Shown here piece by piece: positions 5,406 through 5,749 of a DNA stretch of 5,749 nucleotides. The stretch spans positions 1 to 5,749 of the forward strand of contig JBGQHM010000424.1 of the NCBI GenBank assembly GCA_041497995.1, written 5' to 3'. How positions within the stretch are numbered: the stretch's first letter is position 1; each line of letters begins with the position of its first letter. Made by a program: the position numbers and the translations under genes. Below the pieces are notes generated by a model. The model was given only the letters and a program-made list of their open reading frames with translations. It was not told where the DNA came from and searched no databases. The DNA comes from DATKMS01 sp041497995. Lineage in GTDB: Bacteria; Desulfobacterota; Binatia; HRBIN30.

Positions 5406-5478
5406 AGCTGGCGCGCGGATTCGAACCGCGGACCTGCTGATTACGAATCAGCTGCTCTACCGACTGAGCTACGCCAGC
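5406..5478 (-). tRNA. tRNA-Thr (anticodon CGT)
   Basis: Read on the minus strand this folds into a complete cloverleaf: acceptor stem GCTGGCG/CGCCAGC (7 pairs), D stem GCTC/GAGC with loop AGTCGGTA, anticodon stem GCTGA/TCAGC with loop TTCGTAA, variable region AGGTC, and T stem CGCGG/CCGCG with loop TTCGAAT. Loop position gives anticodon CGT, which reads ACG (Thr). The discriminator base is T (5406) and no CCA is encoded, so CCA must be added by nucleotidyltransferase. All stems pair without mismatch, which indicates a functional gene. Its 3' end faces the recombinase fragment, the side on which integrating elements normally insert. Confidence 0.95.
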
Positions 5479-5499
5479 GTGCGTGGGGGCTAGGGAACT

Positions 5500-5514
5500 G
5501 CGGTGTCGCACCGC
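5500..5514. repeat. Short perfect hairpin sequence GCGGTG/CACCGC
   Basis: GCGGTG (5500-5505) and CACCGC (5509-5514) are separated by TCG. It lies about 22 bases upstream of the tRNA 5' end, where a tRNA promoter would be expected, and has no T-tract on either strand. It could be an operator or chance structure. Confidence 0.25.
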
Positions 5515-5557
5515 TAGATGCACGACCATGGCGCTTAGCCAATTTTCGCTGGCGTGT

Positions 5558-5600
5558 CCAGCCGATCAACTTCAAAGAGCGGCTGGCTCCGGTCTTTGAA
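5558..5600. promoter_or_regulatory. Two interleaved inverted repeats, possible RNA pseudoknot or operator
   Basis: CCAGCCG (5558-5564) pairs with CGGCTGG (5580-5586), 7 pairs. TTCAAAGA (5571-5578) pairs with TCTTTGAA (5593-5600), 8 pairs. The arms alternate, which is the topology of an H-type pseudoknot with six-base loops (5565-5570 and 5587-5592) and one base (5579) between the stems. They lie 33-75 bases before the lipoprotein ATG. The second arm also overlaps a weak -35-like TTGAAC (5596-5601), so an operator at DNA level is an alternative. Confidence 0.4.
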
Positions 5601-5632
5601 CTCGACCGAACTGTCGTGCTTGAATGTGCTCG

Positions 5633-5749
5633 ATGCACTCTCGACGGGTTCGCTCACCTCGCTTCTCCCTTGCGGGAATCGGCCTCCTGCTGCTCTGGTG
5701 CCCGGGCTGCGTGGCGCGGCACGTCACACTCTCCGAGAAGGGGCTAACG
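5633..5749 (+). CDS. N-terminus of a putative lipoprotein, cut by the window edge
   Basis: The frame from ATG 5633 runs open to the last base, 39 codons. It encodes a typical lipoprotein signal: basic n-region (MHSRRVRSPRF), hydrophobic core (LAGIGLLLLW), then CPGC with the likely lipidated Cys at residue 26. The -3 position is Cys rather than the usual Leu, so the lipobox is imperfect and a plain secretion signal is possible. An in-frame ATG at 5624, right after a TGA, would add three residues. Neither start has a clear ribosome binding site. A weak promoter, TTGAAC (5596-5601) and TTGAAT (5620-5625) with 18 bases between, would make the mRNA leaderless at 5633. The mature part begins VARHVTLSEKGLT, too short to assign. 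Divergent from the tRNA gene. Confidence 0.55.
   Translation, partial: MHSRRVRSPRFSLAGIGLLLLWCPGCVARHVTLSEKGLT

Noticed and set aside
5272..5529. Minus-strand ORF containing GVAQSVEQLIRNQQVRGS
   Set aside because: This is the well-known false translation of a tRNA gene; it crosses the tRNA-Thr completely.
5337..5747. Plus-strand 136-residue ORF containing ADSNRGPADYESAALP
   Set aside because: It is the antisense translation of the same tRNA, also a familiar artefact, and its remainder overlaps the better-supported lipoprotein start.

Overview
The window is high-GC bacterial DNA. It looks like an accessory region made of phage- or mobile-type genes and gene remnants, with one large secreted protein gene and a tRNA gene as an anchor. 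No taxonomic marker gene is present. The large protein joins Cys-rich dockerin-like repeats, a cohesin-like domain and Thr/Pro linkers to beta-helix domains. That architecture recalls proteins from uncultured delta-proteobacterium-like or Candidatus Binatota genomes; this is inference from memory, not a database result.

Left part (1-1921). A gene of unknown function enters from the left edge on + and ends at 314. Its stop codon abuts the stop codon of a minus-strand toxin-antitoxin pair: a HicB-like antitoxin (877-539) and a HicA-like toxin (542-315), with a GTGA stop/start overlap. Divergent from the pair is a + gene for a helix-turn-helix protein resembling phage small terminase subunits (1062-1484). 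About 270 bases without a convincing gene follow, then a 56-residue charged helical protein (1751-1921). No large terminase follows, so the phage-like set looks truncated.

Middle (1975-4818, minus). A 947-residue exported protein has a signal peptide, a first right-handed beta-helix, a Thr/Pro linker, a dockerin-like pair with one canonical and one degenerate loop, a long Thr/Pro/Arg linker, a cohesin-like domain and a second beta-helix. The two beta-helices are clear duplicates. A consensus TTGACA -35 box and a purine-rich ribosome binding site lie just upstream.

Right part (4819-5749). This holds a minus-strand CxxC/CxxC ORF that appears frameshifted, a + fragment matching the C-terminal end of a serine recombinase, and a closely phased direct repeat. 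A tRNA-Thr(CGT) gene on minus follows, with a hairpin just beyond its 3' end. At the right edge is the start of a lipoprotein gene on +, preceded by two interleaved inverted repeats. A recombinase scrap and repeats beside a tRNA 3' end fit a decayed integration site, but no duplicated tRNA end was found in the window.

The genes do not form one pathway. The most distinctive items are the duplicated beta-helix protein with an internal dockerin/cohesin module, the HicA-like toxin lacking the usual catalytic histidine, and the interleaved inverted repeats before the lipoprotein gene.
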